In this document: positions 25,591-36,181 of the stretch, piece by piece
Layout of the letters: the number at the start of each line of letters is the position of its first letter
How positions within the stretch are numbered: the first letter of the stretch is position 1
Origin: Isoetes taiwanensis
Taxonomy: Eukaryota > Streptophyta > Lycopodiopsida > Isoetales > Isoetaceae
DNA length: 64,000 bases
NCBI GenBank assembly: GCA_021234155.1
Contig: JAJEKV010000010.1
Span: 7,476,871 to 7,540,870, forward strand
Direction of reading: 5' to 3'
Translations under genes and position numbers: made by a program
The notes under the pieces: model-generated
Told to the model about the DNA's origin: nothing
What the model saw: the letters and a program-made list of their open reading frames with translations, nothing else
Databases searched by the model: none

Positions 25591-26439
25591 ATGGCAGCCG
25601 CTGACCTTCTCGCATGGTATCAAGACGGAGAACACTGGGATCCGCAAGTCCATTTTGACCTGTTGCGGCCCCTGCTATGCCAGCGCTTAGACCTCATCAC
25701 CAACATGCACCGGCACCCGGATTATGCCGGATTCCTAGACTTCTATATCGAGGAGATGCTTCCTTTGTGTATCCCTCTTGGGGATCCTCCCCAACTGTAT
25801 CTCGAGAGGGAGGTAGTCCGGGAGATGTTAGGGGGCGACACCCATGCCTATGATGTACTCAAGGGAAAGCTCAGATGGGGCAAACACCTGCCCGTTGTGC
25901 AGCACCAGGGGCGGCAATATCTTGAGGTTGCCTTCGCCCTAGCCATCCTCATGGACCAATACGTTGAGGATGAAACCTTGCCTGTAGAGAAAGGCAAACT
26001 CCCTGAATCTTCTGAGGAGGGAGATGATGAGCATATAGGTATGGGCGATTTCACCCGTTGGAAGCAATTGGCCGAGGAGATGCCACCACACCGCGAGCAA
26101 GCTACATGCTTGTCAGGGCTAGATGCCCTTCCAGTTATTTATCACCAAGGGCAAGAATATCTTCTCTTGGATGATATTATCTGGACTTATCACATGGTGG
26201 CTGGATTTAGGTGCAAGCGTAAAGACCATGTGCTTTATGAGCTTGCGGAGTATTGTATGGATGATTTCATCGACTTCACTTCTATTGAGCTACCTCCGGA
26301 GGTGCAGCAGCTGCTCCAGTTCCGCCAAGAGACCATAGAGCCGGCTGAAACTCTACTACGTCTTCGGGAGCTGGTGATGCAGGAGCCTGCCTCTCAGCCC
26401 TCACAGGACGCCTCATGTCCCAAATATCAATATGGTTGA
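25591..26439 (+). CDS. Element B ORF2, unknown accessory protein
   Basis: 282 codons opening GCCATGGCAGCC, a good plant start context. I do not recognise the family. Seen: no signal peptide or membrane segment; acidic overall. A module occurs twice: L-P-V-V-Q-H-Q-G-R-Q-Y-L-E-V (about residue 107) and L-P-V-I-Y-H-Q-G-Q-E-Y-L-L-L-D-D-I (about 180). Each is followed by helical sequence. An acidic Ser/Glu/Asp stretch lies between. The second module is clearly shared with A's ORF2 (EEYLLLSDI...DDFI), so the gene is a conserved part of this element family. It overlaps ORF3 by 8 bases (ATGGTTGA); ORF2 and ORF3 may be one gene split by a shift or a translation-coupled pair. Confidence 0.75.
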   Translation: MAAADLLAWYQDGEHWDPQVHFDLLRPLLCQRLDLITNMHRHPDYAGFLDFYIEEMLPLCIPLGDPPQLYLEREVVREMLGGDTHAYDVLKGKLRWGKHLPVVQHQGRQYLEVAFALAILMDQYVEDETLPVEKGKLPESSEEGDDEHIGMGDFTRWKQLAEEMPPHREQATCLSGLDALPVIYHQGQEYLLLDDIIWTYHMVAGFRCKRKDHVLYELAEYCMDDFIDFTSIELPPEVQQLLQFRQETIEPAETLLRLRELVMQEPASQPSQDASCPKYQYG

Positions 26440-26974
26440 GATTCCCTCCGGTTCAGATGATGAGGGAGAGGATTTGTACCACAATCCTGCTCATTTGAAG
26501 GAAGAGCAGCAGGAACTTAAGGAAGAAGAGGTCCCTATGGATTTAGATAAGGAGGTGGCCACATCAGAGACCCCGCAAGGGAAGGTATTGGGCAACCACC
26601 TTACCCGCTTCTTTCTATCAGCCATTCGACAGGGGCAAGTTCTTTTTATAGCCCGAGATTTAGGGCCGGAGGCTGAAGCTTCATGGTGGACTCTTCGTGC
26701 TCTCTCCACATTGGCCGGGCACAAGAAGCTCCCCTATCGTACGTTTACTTATGTACTCGTGCGACGGGATCTTGCCCTGACGGCCTTGGGCCAAGATATT
26801 GCACCCTGGATGAGCATGAAGCTCCTTACGGCAGCCCCATTGGCTGTTGCCTATCCACCAGAGGTTGCATCTATTGCGGCTGCCACAGTAGACCCCAGGG
26901 TGACTCTGCTGCGACACCGACCGCCACCACCACCTCCTAGGTCTACAAATGAAGAGGGAGGACCTAATTCTTAA
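26432..26974 (+). CDS. Element B ORF3, unknown accessory protein
   Basis: 180 codons, overlapping the end of ORF2. Seen: an acidic N-terminus (S-D-D-E-G-E-D), then a predicted helical core with F-F-L-S-A-I-R-Q-G-Q-V-L-F-I-A and Y-V-L-V-R-R-D-L-A-L-T-A-L. The C-terminus is rich in Pro (six in a row) and polar residues. The core may be a third, weaker copy of the ORF2 module. A remnant of a related protein remains in A at 21557-21806. No known family; function not assignable. It could be the C-terminal half of ORF2 rather than a separate gene. Confidence 0.6.
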   Translation: MVEIPSGSDDEGEDLYHNPAHLKEEQQELKEEEVPMDLDKEVATSETPQGKVLGNHLTRFFLSAIRQGQVLFIARDLGPEAEASWWTLRALSTLAGHKKLPYRTFTYVLVRRDLALTALGQDIAPWMSMKLLTAAPLAVAYPPEVASIAAATVDPRVTLLRHRPPPPPPRSTNEEGGPNS

Positions 26975-27191
26975 ATAATTGTACTATGCATTTTTGTATT
27001 GCGTATGATTGTAAAATTTTGGTTTGGCAAATTCTTTAGCCATTCTATAATATGATATACCCTTTTTCTGATCGACTGTGATTACGGTATCGAGGAATAC
27101 AATTCTTTTCCATGATGAGTTCTTCTAGTTATTGGAGTTAGAGTAAAATAAAATTATGCAACACTCTATATTCATTGCCATTGTCTTGCAG
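26975..27191 (+). other. Intron-like gap before ORF4
   Basis: AT-rich, non-coding, ending CATTGCCATTGTCTTGCAG, a strong 3' splice site. Any matching 5' splice site lies upstream and was not identified. Confidence 0.4.
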
Positions 27192-27532
27192 AAGAGACAC
27201 TTCTGGAATATGAAGAGAGGATTACAGATCTGATCAGGAGGGAGGATCCAGGGCCGCCCGAACAGGACTATGGCCAAAGATATGGAGAATATCTAGAATG
27301 GGATGAAGGTTACGAGATAGAACCCCCGCCACCAGGAGAACCCTATGATCCAGCAAAAGGGATGGAGATAGTCAATATCCTCAGGGACAGAGCTTTTGAG
27401 GACCTGAAGAAAACTCTGTGCCGCACATGGGACTACTGGAGCATGACCAGGCACGAAGCCTTCGAGGACGCTAACGACCACCTGTGGCAACTCTTATGCT
27501 TTAAGGAGGCTTTTCAACCTCCTCATTGTTAG
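27192..27532 (+). CDS. Element B ORF4, exon-like frame without a start codon
   Basis: Open for about 113 codons from the AG at 27190-27191 to a TAG at 27530. The first in-frame Met is in the middle (K-G-M-E-I-V). Seen: acidic and aromatic-rich, with E-E-T-L-L-E-Y-E-E-R-I, a run of four Pro, then R-A-F-E-D-L-K-K-T-L-C-R-T-W-D-Y-W. The absence of a start, together with the splice acceptor at the exact frame edge, argues that it is an exon joined to an upstream leader or to ORF1-3. Family unknown. A matching segment in A was not found; it may lie in A's deletion. Confidence 0.5.
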
Positions 27533-27844
27533 CCCCACGTGGGAATACCAACCAGTCATTGTCCAGGCCTGGGCACGCTACAAGCTCATTAGGGCTGTGC
27601 GTGAGAGTGTTCGCTACTCGATACTCTATCCCTTTGCGAACCCCTAGGTCGGGTCTCTCCAGTTATGTCTCTTTTTGTTATGATGTGTGCGAGTGGAACT
27701 TTAAAATTTCCAGTGTATAATGTTTGTTTATGTATTAACTTATGTGGCTATCAACTTCTTTTGTACCCAGCTTAAATAAAATGGCATGACAGTTTCTCTT
27801 ACCTGTAATAAATATTTCTTGTCACTATCGGAAATGATATCCTA
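27533..27844. other. Non-coding gap between ORF4 and gag of B
   Basis: AT-rich with AATAAA-like sequences near 27775 and 27808. No frame is seen. Confidence 0.4.
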
Positions 27845-28619
27845 ATGAGATTTTATGTTACTGCAATTCTGCTTACAATTTTTATACTCGGTAGAGACGG
27901 CGGCTGCAATACTGCCTGGCAGACGCCTTCAAATGCTAGTAGACTAACACCCGAACAAGAACTGATGTTAATGAAAAGGCAGCTAGGCGAGTTACAGGCC
28001 TATGTATTGCATGCCAACCCACTGCAGCAAACCCAGGAAGATGGACCGGAGTTACCTCCGCTACCACCGAGTCCACCTGCACAACAGCCATCTCCCCTGG
28101 AGCCAGTCCTGTACCTGCACCGAGGAGGCTCCATAGCGTCATCGAAGTTCCTCTAAGGATAGTGCCACTTCCTCACGCTCAACCACTTCGGTGTCTTCTG
28201 GTTCATCGGTATCAGCTGGTGACCATGCAAAGCGCCGGGATAAGGAATACCGTAAGACGGTTGATACAACCATAACTAGTATATGGAAGAATAGGAAATT
28301 GGCCCAGTTTGATGGGAAATCCAGAGGCGGACTGAATGCAGAGTCCTGGTTGGACGAAATGAAGGAGTTTGGGAAGTCCTATGGCATGACGGAGAAGGAT
28401 ACAGGAAAGGTTGCCACCACCAACCTTACAGGGGCTGCCCGTATTTGGTGGAAGGGCTATGCCAGGGCCAAGCATCTAGACAGGAGCAGATGCAACTTCA
28501 GAAAGTTTGCCAAAGCATTCAAGTCGCATTATGTGCCCCGTGTGCACAAATGCCAGCAAATTCAAACCTTTTACAGGTTAGAGCAGAAGGGTATGTCGGT
28601 TCAGGCTTTATACGGATGA
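27845..28619 (+). pseudogene. Element B gag (frameshifted)
   Basis: Seen: L-T-P-E-Q-E-L-M-L-M matches M-T-P-E-A-E-M in A's gag. A shift near 28130 leads into the frame with a Ser/Thr tract and Q-F-D-G-K-S, W-L-D-E-M-K-E-F-G, ARIWWKGYARAK and F-A-K-A-F-K-S-H-Y-V-P-R, the capsid core. A one-base change near 28605 throws it out of frame before Y-T-D-E-F-M-R-L. The hydrophobic first 15 residues look like a signal peptide but are probably translated from an intron end (ATACTCGGTAG at 27884-27894), as A's gag also starts after a splice acceptor. Confidence 0.8.
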
Positions 28620-28623
28620 GTTT

Positions 28624-29676
28624 ATGCGCTTGAGACTGTATGTACCAGGTATGAATGAAAAGAGGGCAGTGTCAATCAAACGAATGGTTAAGGCCATAGA
28701 CCCAAAATCAGTGGCAGAGGCGGAGGCTAAAGCATTGAGCCTCGAGGAGGACACACCAAGAAACCAGTATCAGCGTCCTGCTCCTTATTCGCAGCTACGG
28801 CCGTCCACACCGTACAAACCCCGGTCGCCAAGTCTGGGCCCCTCTCAGCAGAATTCCTATGGCCGCCAGGAAAAGAAAGTTACCTTCACCACGGCGGATA
28901 AACAGAGCAATGTCGGTAAGGAAGTACGGAACCTCTTACAGTCTATTCCTAAGGAGGCCCGAGAACAGCTCCACCGGGATAAGGCATGCTACAGGTGTAT
29001 GCGGCCCGGGCACTTTATGCACAATTGTCCTTATGTTACGCAGACTGCCCAGCTGGCCATGGCCGACCTCGATTGGGACGATCTAGAGTCGACCTTACCT
29101 GTCGAAGAGGAGGCTCCCGAGTACATTCACGGTGCGTCTCATATCCTTGCAGCTATAGAAACCGGCAATGCGGAAAGTCAGCCTACTGTCATTTCCACCA
29201 TAGGTCAAGTAGACAGTAAGCCTTTCATAATTCTTATGGATACGGGAAGTACACATAATTTCGCTTCTCCTAGGATGGCCCAGGTCTTACAGCTTGAAAC
29301 ATTAAGGTCCCGACTGAGGCCTGTCACTCTAGCCAGTGGTAAGGTCAGGCATACTCATGGCCGTCGCATCAACCTTAAGATGCAGTTTCCAGGCGCACCA
29401 GTTGCTTTGGGTGCCGAGTTGATGGATATTGGCAAATACGACCTCATTGTTGGTATGGAATTCTTGGCATCTGCAAAAGCCAACATAGAATGCGAGAAGA
29501 GGGAAGTTACCTTCAACGCAGCTAATGGAGCCCGCGTCACTATCAAAGGTGAACCATTCAACCCTATCATGCAGTCTATCTCCATCAGGCAGTTAGATAA
29601 AGCTATACGCAAGGAGAAGCTCCTTTGCATCATTAGCCTTGCGTCCATAGAGTCAGATGCTAAACAGAGCAAGTAA
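28624..29676 (+). CDS. Element B gag end, zinc knuckle and protease
   Basis: 350 codons. Seen: the end of capsid ([15 protein letters not shown]), shortened by about 10 residues relative to A. Then a Pro/Tyr-rich linker, a complete CCHC knuckle [14 protein letters not shown], an acidic linker, the protease active site [15 protein letters not shown] (D-T-G) and the flap/hydrophobic region [13 protein letters not shown]. The frame ends at a TAA just before RT, where a one-base shift separates it from the next frame. The protease itself looks intact. Confidence 0.85.
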   Translation: MRLRLYVPGMNEKRAVSIKRMVKAIDPKSVAEAEAKALSLEEDTPRNQYQRPAPYSQLRPSTPYKPRSPSLGPSQQNSYGRQEKKVTFTTADKQSNVGKEVRNLLQSIPKEAREQLHRDKACYRCMRPGHFMHNCPYVTQTAQLAMADLDWDDLESTLPVEEEAPEYIHGASHILAAIETGNAESQPTVISTIGQVDSKPFIILMDTGSTHNFASPRMAQVLQLETLRSRLRPVTLASGKVRHTHGRRINLKMQFPGAPVALGAELMDIGKYDLIVGMEFLASAKANIECEKREVTFNAANGARVTIKGEPFNPIMQSISIRQLDKAIRKEKLLCIISLASIESDAKQSK

Positions 29677-29684
29677 TCGATACC

Positions 29685-31691
29685 TTGCCAGAGGGGATTG
29701 CTCATCTTCTCCGGGAATTTGGTGACCTTTTCCCAGATGAGATTCAGAAGCTCCCTCCTTTTAGAGGGGTGGAATGTGAAATAGCTTTAGAGCCGGGTAC
29801 CAAGCCTCCCAGCAAGGCCCCGTACCGTATGAGTCCTCCAGAATTGGCAGAACTTAAGAAGCAACTTCAGGAGTTACTAAACCTAGGGTTCATCCGACCT
29901 AGTGTTTCGCCTTTTGGCGCTCCTATTCTCTTCGTTAAGAAAAAGGACGGCTCGCTGAGGATGTGTATTGACTATCGGCAACTCAACAAGCATACCATCA
30001 AGAATCGCTATGCTTTGCCTAGAGCAGATGACCTAATGGATCAGTTGCAAGGGGCTAAGTATTTCTCAAAGATTGATCTACGCTCCGGATACCATCAGAT
30101 AAGGATTAAAGAGGAGGACATCCATAAATCCGCTTTCCGCACTAGGTATGGGCATTATGAGTTTACAGTTATGCCTTTTGGATTAACTAATGCCCCAGCA
30201 ACTTTCATGCGACTAATGAATGATGTCTTTCGACAATACTTGGATGACTTTGTTGTTATTTTCTTTGATGACATTCTCATCTATAGTAAGACCCTGGAGG
30301 AGCATGAGAAACATCTTAGATTGACCCTACAAAAGCTAAGGCGTCATCAGCTCTATGCCAAGTTCTCTAAGTGCAAGTTTGCCACTCCAAAGGTCGATTA
30401 TTTGGGCCATATCATTTCGGCAGAGGGAATTGCTACAGACCCGGCAAAGATAGAAGCCGTAAGAGAATGGCCTATTCCAGGGAATGTTTCCGAAGTCCGC
30501 AGTTTCTTGGGATTAGCAGGATATTATCGGAAATTTGTAAAGGATTTTGCGAAGATTGCAGCTCCTCTTACAAATCTCACAAAGCACGAGAAGGTGAAAG
30601 ATTGGATGGAGCACTGGAAGACAAAAGTTCAGGGGAGTTTCCACCAGCTCAAGGATGCCTTAACATCAGCACCAGTTCTCACATTGCCCGATCCTGAGCA
30701 GGACAAGCTAGTGGCGACGGATGCCAGTAAAATTGCCACCGGTGGAGTCCTCATGCAGGAGGGGAGAGTTATTGCCTATGACTCAAAGAAAATGAACGAA
30801 ACAGAGCAGCGGTATCCTACCCATGATCAAGAATTGTTAGCCGTTGTTCGTGCCTTGCGAATATGGAGACACTACCTCCTTGGTAGAAGATTCCAGTTGG
30901 ATACGGATCACCAAAGTCTCCGTTATTTATCCACCCAGCCAAATCTCAACCTCCATCAAAGAAGATGGATGGAATTTCTGGAGGAATATGATTTTGAGAT
31001 TATGTATAAGCCTGGCAAGCACAATGTGGTTGCAGATGCATTGTCACGCCATCCCTTGGTGACCCGAACCCATTGTAATGCCATTTCTACACTCACCAGT
31101 GAGTTTGGGAAACAGATAGAGCAGACCTTGGTCACAGATCCGGAGTTCCGTGACATTTGGGATAGTTTGGCTAAGGAAGCTCGCACGGATAGGGAGCGCG
31201 AAGCCTTTCGTGTATATAAGAAAGAGGGCAACTTATTATATTACAAGGATAAGTTGTGTGTACCTGAGACTTCAGGAGTACGTAAGCTCATTCTTCATGA
31301 CACACACAATAGCCCTATAGCTGGACACGCAGGTTTTATGAAAACCTACTTTAAGATTCGCTCCAGCTATTTCTGGCCTTCTATGAAAAAGGACATTGCC
31401 AGATACATTAGGCAGTGTCAGGTATGCCAGCAAACTAAAGCTGAACAGTTAAGGATCCCAGGTGAGTTACAACCTCTAGATGTGCCCAACGCCAAATGGG
31501 AAGTGATAATCATGGATTTCATTGTGGGCCTTCCAAGAACCCTCCGAGGATATGATGCCTTGATGGAATTGTGGTCGACAAATTGTCGAAAATGGCTCAT
31601 TTCTTGCCATGTCGTACCACGGATACAACCTTTGATACTGCCTTGCTATTTGCCAAGGAAATCTTCAGATTACACGGAATGCCACGAGTAA
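29685..31691 (+). CDS. Element B reverse transcriptase, RNase H and integrase N-terminal half
   Basis: 668 codons. Seen: RT with [34 protein letters not shown] and the catalytic [10 protein letters not shown]; RNase H with TDAS, ELLAVV and TDHQSL; linker ADALSRHP. Integrase HHCC follows (HDTHNS...GHAGF...CQVCQQTK), with the first catalytic Asp in MDFIVGLP. After about 31560 the frame is wrong. A further deletion at about 31692 removes the region holding the second catalytic Asp (present in A), so the integrase is dead. RT and RNase H appear complete. Compared with A, residues are very similar across the whole RT. Confidence 0.9.
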   Translation: MPEGIAHLLREFGDLFPDEIQKLPPFRGVECEIALEPGTKPPSKAPYRMSPPELAELKKQLQELLNLGFIRPSVSPFGAPILFVKKKDGSLRMCIDYRQLNKHTIKNRYALPRADDLMDQLQGAKYFSKIDLRSGYHQIRIKEEDIHKSAFRTRYGHYEFTVMPFGLTNAPATFMRLMNDVFRQYLDDFVVIFFDDILIYSKTLEEHEKHLRLTLQKLRRHQLYAKFSKCKFATPKVDYLGHIISAEGIATDPAKIEAVREWPIPGNVSEVRSFLGLAGYYRKFVKDFAKIAAPLTNLTKHEKVKDWMEHWKTKVQGSFHQLKDALTSAPVLTLPDPEQDKLVATDASKIATGGVLMQEGRVIAYDSKKMNETEQRYPTHDQELLAVVRALRIWRHYLLGRRFQLDTDHQSLRYLSTQPNLNLHQRRWMEFLEEYDFEIMYKPGKHNVVADALSRHPLVTRTHCNAISTLTSEFGKQIEQTLVTDPEFRDIWDSLAKEARTDREREAFRVYKKEGNLLYYKDKLCVPETSGVRKLILHDTHNSPIAGHAGFMKTYFKIRSSYFWPSMKKDIARYIRQCQVCQQTKAEQLRIPGELQPLDVPNAKWEVIIMDFIVGLPRTLRGYDALMELWSTNCRKWLISCHVVPRIQPLILPCYLPRKSSDYTECHE

Positions 31692-31740
31692 TTGTGCATT
31701 CTGGAAAGATTTCTTTGCCACCATTCAGACCAAGCTTGCT

Positions 31741-32616
31741 ATGAGTACAGCATATCATCCTCAAACAGATGGTCAGACAGAACGTACCAATCGCATTATC
31801 GAGGATATGCTAAGAAGTTATGTGTGGAGTAAGCAATCACAATGGGCTGACTATATTTATCTAGTCGAGTTTGCCTATAACAGCATGAAATGGGAGTCTT
31901 CCAGAATGTCTCCCTTCATGATAAACTATGGTTACCAATGTCTTACTCCAGACACATGGCATAACCCCGTTTCTAAGGTGGAGGTTTCCCAAAAACTCCT
32001 CCTGGAGATGCAAGCTCTAGTCAAAGAAGTTCGTGGCTACTTATTAGCTGCGCGCAGTCGTCAGAAGAGTGTAGCCGATAAGCACAAAACCCCACGCGTC
32101 TTTCAGGTGGGCGAATCAGTTTGGCTTAAGATTAAAGTGAAGCAAGCCAAGCTTAAGATTGGCAACTGCAAAAAGTTGGCCCCCAGATGGGCTGGACCGT
32201 TCAACATTATTGAGCGCGTTGGAGAGCAGGCATATCGCTTGGAATTGCCGCCCCGCTTGAAGATCCACACGGTCTTTCACGTGAGTCTTCTGAAACAACA
32301 CACTCCTGATCCAGAGGAGGTTTTGGATACCCCAATCCTCCTAGAAATGACAGAAGAGCAACTCGAAATAGTGCCTGAAACTCTTCTTGATCGAGCTTAC
32401 AAACAAACCAGAAGGACTCAAATGTTGCAATACTTGGTTAAGTGGAAACACTTACCAGTTGAGGATGCTACGTGGGTGATGAAGATAGACCTTGACAAGC
32501 ATTATCCGGACTTCATGCGCGAATCTGAAGGCCGCAACATCAACGATGCTATCAACCCCGCAGCCGGCGGTAAGCTTAGAAGCTTGATTGCCGGGAGTAG
32601 CGCCTTAGAGGGGTAG
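31741..32616 (+). CDS. Element B integrase C-terminal half with chromodomain
   Basis: 291 codons. Seen: HPQTDGQTERTNR with the catalytic Glu, a helical region, the GPY/F module (APRWAGPFNIIERVG), F-H-V-S-L-L-K, then a complete chromodomain at about residues 205-255: E-T-L-L-D-R-A-Y-K, YLVKWKHLPVEDATWV and D-K-H-Y-P-D-F-M. This marks the element as a chromovirus. Family knowledge: such chromodomains bind histone tails or heterochromatin factors and guide integration. The element therefore encodes both a histone-fold protein (ORF1) and a chromatin reader. Confidence 0.9.
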   Translation: MSTAYHPQTDGQTERTNRIIEDMLRSYVWSKQSQWADYIYLVEFAYNSMKWESSRMSPFMINYGYQCLTPDTWHNPVSKVEVSQKLLLEMQALVKEVRGYLLAARSRQKSVADKHKTPRVFQVGESVWLKIKVKQAKLKIGNCKKLAPRWAGPFNIIERVGEQAYRLELPPRLKIHTVFHVSLLKQHTPDPEEVLDTPILLEMTEEQLEIVPETLLDRAYKQTRRTQMLQYLVKWKHLPVEDATWVMKIDLDKHYPDFMRESEGRNINDAINPAAGGKLRSLIAGSSALEG

Positions 32617-33193
32617 ATGCATCGTAAATAATAACAAGTTACCGATGATGAGATCACCTTGTATTCTCTAGAACGTGGTGTACTGTCAATGTTGACCTGA
32701 CCACAACTTGTTGCAGGCCATATAGTTGATAGGCTGCGTTCCTTTCGGCTACAATGGGAAATTGACCATTTCCTATGCTGCAAGGAACTGCAAACCCTAG
32801 ACATGATAGCTTCCCTGATAGATAGGATTTTCTTGTAATTATTATAAGGGGGTAGTCCCTTCAACCACAATTTCATCATATGTACTGATATTCTGACATG
32901 TGCAGGCCAGTAAGCAGTGCATGCCCTGCCCATGCTAGAGGGTTACTGATGACCCGAACTCTTCAGTTTTATTTTGTCTACATGTTTTGTTTGTTCTCCA
33001 CTGATGTGGTATTGGACTTCGGTCCTTGAACTTTTTGGATTATGATAATCATGTGAAATGCACCTCGGTGCTTGAACTGTTTTTCAAACTTTAAAGTTTT
33101 GCATATATATATATATATTTCATAATCTATTTCTTCCATATTTGTAACTAACCCCAAATGCTGAGGACAGCATTAATTCTAAGGAGGGGAGAA
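32617..33193 (+). promoter_or_regulatory. B 3' untranslated region, hairpin and polypurine tract
   Basis: About 580 bp without coding. AATGCTG-AGGA-CAGCATT (33157-33174) forms a hairpin. AAGGAGGGGAGAA (33181-33193) is the polypurine tract directly before the LTR. Confidence 0.7.
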
Positions 33194-34751
33194 TATGACG
33201 TTCCAAGTATTTATACGGTCTACGTATAAATATATTGACACATCACCAGTATAGACACGCCAGGGGGTTGGCCACGAGGGATTTAATTAGCTATGTTAAA
33301 TTAATTATAAAGGATAATTATCTAAATACTTGCTATTAAGTCACCTAATGGTGGGAAAGCGCCACTTGGCATAACCTGAGTGGTCAGCATGGGGGTTGCT
33401 AAACTGAGCCACCAAAGGCAGCGCCACCCCCATCCTGCCCCCATTATCGACCCAGCCAGCACCAGGGAGCAGCTAAGCGCTCAAGGAACAGTTGCTGAAC
33501 ATTCCCCAATCGCCAAGACACCCTCTAGTGTCGCTGCCACCCCAGTACAGCACTATGGAAGCACCCCTTGACAACGGGTCCAGCCGAAACACTGGTTAGT
33601 GGTAGCTTAACTTGCAAATTGTAGAATAATACTTTGGTGTTCTTCTCTGACTAGTTGGTTGAGATTAACCCTTCTTTGGTAACTAGGAATACTTTTCAAT
33701 TATGAATGATGCTCTGTTATGGAATGGTCGATGTCTCTATGAGTTAGTTCAGTAGTTCCAGTAAACAGGGGTTAAGAGGGGGATAGAGGCCTCTGAACTT
33801 GAGTATAGAATGCTCCTAGTAGTTCCTTTAACACCCTACTAATTGCGGCCTGTGTACAAGAGCCCACCGGGTCATAGACGCTATGGTCTGGCTTAGAACC
33901 AGACAAGGGACACAGTGGTGAAGTAGGGGGTGGGGTCTTGCACGAGCATAAAAGGCTCCTGAGACTCCTACAGTGGGTTAGGCCTGATAGCCGGTCACGT
34001 AGAGGGCCGGGTATGGGTCTGACACTCCCTGGGTGCAGTGGTGTGACCCGTATGGGGCACCATGCACTTTGAGTAGATTTAGGGTGAGTAAGTTGGGTAC
34101 GGATGCGGGGGTCGCTGACGCGGCACGTGTTCTCTAGCTCACCCATGGAACCACTGTGATCCTGGAAGGGGACGCTTCCCCGACCTGCCTCATCGGACCA
34201 GGTGTCATGATCCTGGAGTAGGCCCAAAGGGTGATACCTTGAGTCTGCGTCTCTGGAAGGCTATAGCGAAGCCATAGCGTGAATCGACCCATCTGCAAAG
34301 TGTGCACAGGAGGGGCGGATGGAGTGGACAACCCTAGCCGATGTTCTATGCCAGCCAACGCCATGCCAAGACTCGGTCTGCTGATCTCCTGAGACCCAGC
34401 CGTCAGTCGCTCCTCACTAGAGTCTGAGCCGGGGTAGAACCTGGGTTTTTTGGGTGTTTTCCTAAATTAGATGCATATTCTTTGCCGTTGGTACTTGGAT
34501 GTGCCACCCCTCGTGGTGGTTATTTATATGTGATTTATGTTGTATGCTAACCTTGTATTCATGCTTCCGCGACGTAGGAGCCCCATTGAAGGCGTGGGCC
34601 GAATGACCCCTTCGTGTCCTTCTTTCGGGCATCATTTCATAGATGGCCCGGAACAGACGGAGGGCCCTGCTCATGGCACGTTGGTTGCCATGGGAGGGGA
34701 AAGTCCCCATATGTGTACGGCCGGTGTCGTATATATTCAGGGAGCGTCACA
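33194..34751 (+). repeat. Element B second LTR
   Basis: 1558 bp, same ends as 21807-23349 with TA for TG at the start. It serves as the 3' LTR of B and, at the same time, as the 5' LTR of the truncated second copy, because a primer site follows at 34753. Confidence 0.9.
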
Positions 34752-34752
34752 G

Positions 34753-36181
34753 TGGTATCAGAGCCGTGATTTCGGTTGCTCGAAATCATAGCACTGGCCA
34801 AACACTAACTCGTAGTACGGTAGTTAGGAGGAGGCTATGTTAATGTGTTGTTAGTCCTCTTTGATGTTTGGTTCGGTGTTAGGTTAAATTAAGAAATTGT
34901 AGCTTTAAAGAAGATAGGGCGACTGGAGGGCCCAAGGTTGGAAGAGTTGTAAATGTCAGTGGGTAACTCAAATGATGGAGAAAGTGGTTCCATTGGATCG
35001 ATCGTACTCAAATTACCCTAGGACAGTCGTCTCCGGCAGGAAAATGGTCAAGGGCAAGCCCAAAAAACTAACTCGGGCGCCGCTTGCTTTCCATCGTCTT
35101 GCAGTCACGGTGGGAGAGCCGAAAATGCAGCCGGCGCCCGACCGTACAGATGGGAGTCAACGCGGCCCCGAAAAGTCAACTCCGGCATCGCTTGCTTTTC
35201 GACGACTCCTAGTCGAGGCGGGAGCGCGTATAATGCAGCCGGCGCCCGACCGTAGGTGTCGCGTATTTTCCCCGTATAAAGTATTTTATGATAATAAAAT
35301 TTAGAAGTTAAAAAGAAAAATTTTAAAATTTCAAAAGTTAACTGACCGTTAAAATTTCTTTTTGTCGTTTTGTTCGCCTAGCCTTCAGCGCCTTCGACCG
35401 CCGGAACCGACGCCCGCCATCGCCGCCTGATCTGACCTTGCTTTTCCGCCTTAGTGCTCCGCTAACCTTAGCGCCCCCATTGCCGTCTCCCTTGCCGCCA
35501 GCGCCTCACTGCCTGCCATCTTATACCTTCGCGCCACAGCTATGGCCAACACCAAGAGTGCTTCGGATCCTACCAACGTTACCATCGCCCAGATTTATGC
35601 CTTGATTGCTCGGAATATGGCTACCGACCCTGCTTTGATCGACATACTCCTGGACGAACTAGTAAACAGGTTTGAGAACAATGATAGGATTCCCTATCCT
35701 ATTTACCACTTCTCGGAGCCATTTTTGATCCGGTTGAACCTTCGCCAGCTCCCTTACACCATGGCCGAGCAACCTGACTTGGTCATGATGCTGATTAAGT
35801 TCTACCCTCCCGAATGTGAAGGGCACACAGAGGAGGAGGACATAAGGGGGGAGGCCGATCGCATCCGAAACTTGGCCAGAGAGGATGACCGCCAAGAGAT
35901 AGAACGAGCCGATACGGCGGCTCGGGGCAGGGAGTACAGGTACCTCGGGGTGGGGTCGCCGTCATAGATGGCCGGGCCATCGAGATTCCCCCATACCGAT
36001 GGGATGAGGACTCCCGCAACTTCATATGGGGGGAAATCCCAGATATTAGCATAGATTATTTAATAACCATCCAGATTGACATGGCCCAGAGACCCGACCG
36101 GTACCATGCTGAACTTCTTCGCCGGAGCGCCGCACAACACTTTGCTCAGGTTGAAGAAGATCTTAGAAGAGCCCGAGAATT
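34753..36181 (+). mobile_element. Truncated second copy of element B (leader and part of ORF1)
   Basis: Primer site, leader with the GGCGCC palindromes (35073-35252), TATA region and ORF1 from 35542. The ORF1 copy keeps GAG where the first copy has a stop, but has a one-base loss near 35948. It ends abruptly at GAATTC (36181), before the H3 fold. The next base belongs to A. An LTR-internal-LTR-internal order is the expected product of recombination between LTRs, followed here by a deletion into A. Confidence 0.85.

Larger units (their letters stand above)
21807..34751 (+). mobile_element. Element B: second histone-H3-bearing chromovirus, nested in A
   Basis: 12,945 bp on the plus strand: 5' LTR 21807-23349, primer site 23351-23362, leader with palindromes, ORF1 (H3 fold), ORF2, ORF3, spliced-looking ORF4, gag, protease, RT, RNase H, integrase, chromodomain, polypurine tract 33181-33193, LTR 33194-34751. 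It inserted into A's ORF3. The left flank is GTCGA. The right-hand duplication is absent because the DNA after the second LTR is not A but a further copy of B's own leader and ORF1 (to 36181). Family membership with A is shown by similar pol, LTR blocks, primer site, polypurine tract and the same accessory genes. Confidence 0.92.

Noticed and set aside
27845-27895. Signal peptide at the start of B gag
   Set aside because: The hydrophobic residues come from the T-rich end of a likely intron; similarity to A's gag begins only downstream of it.
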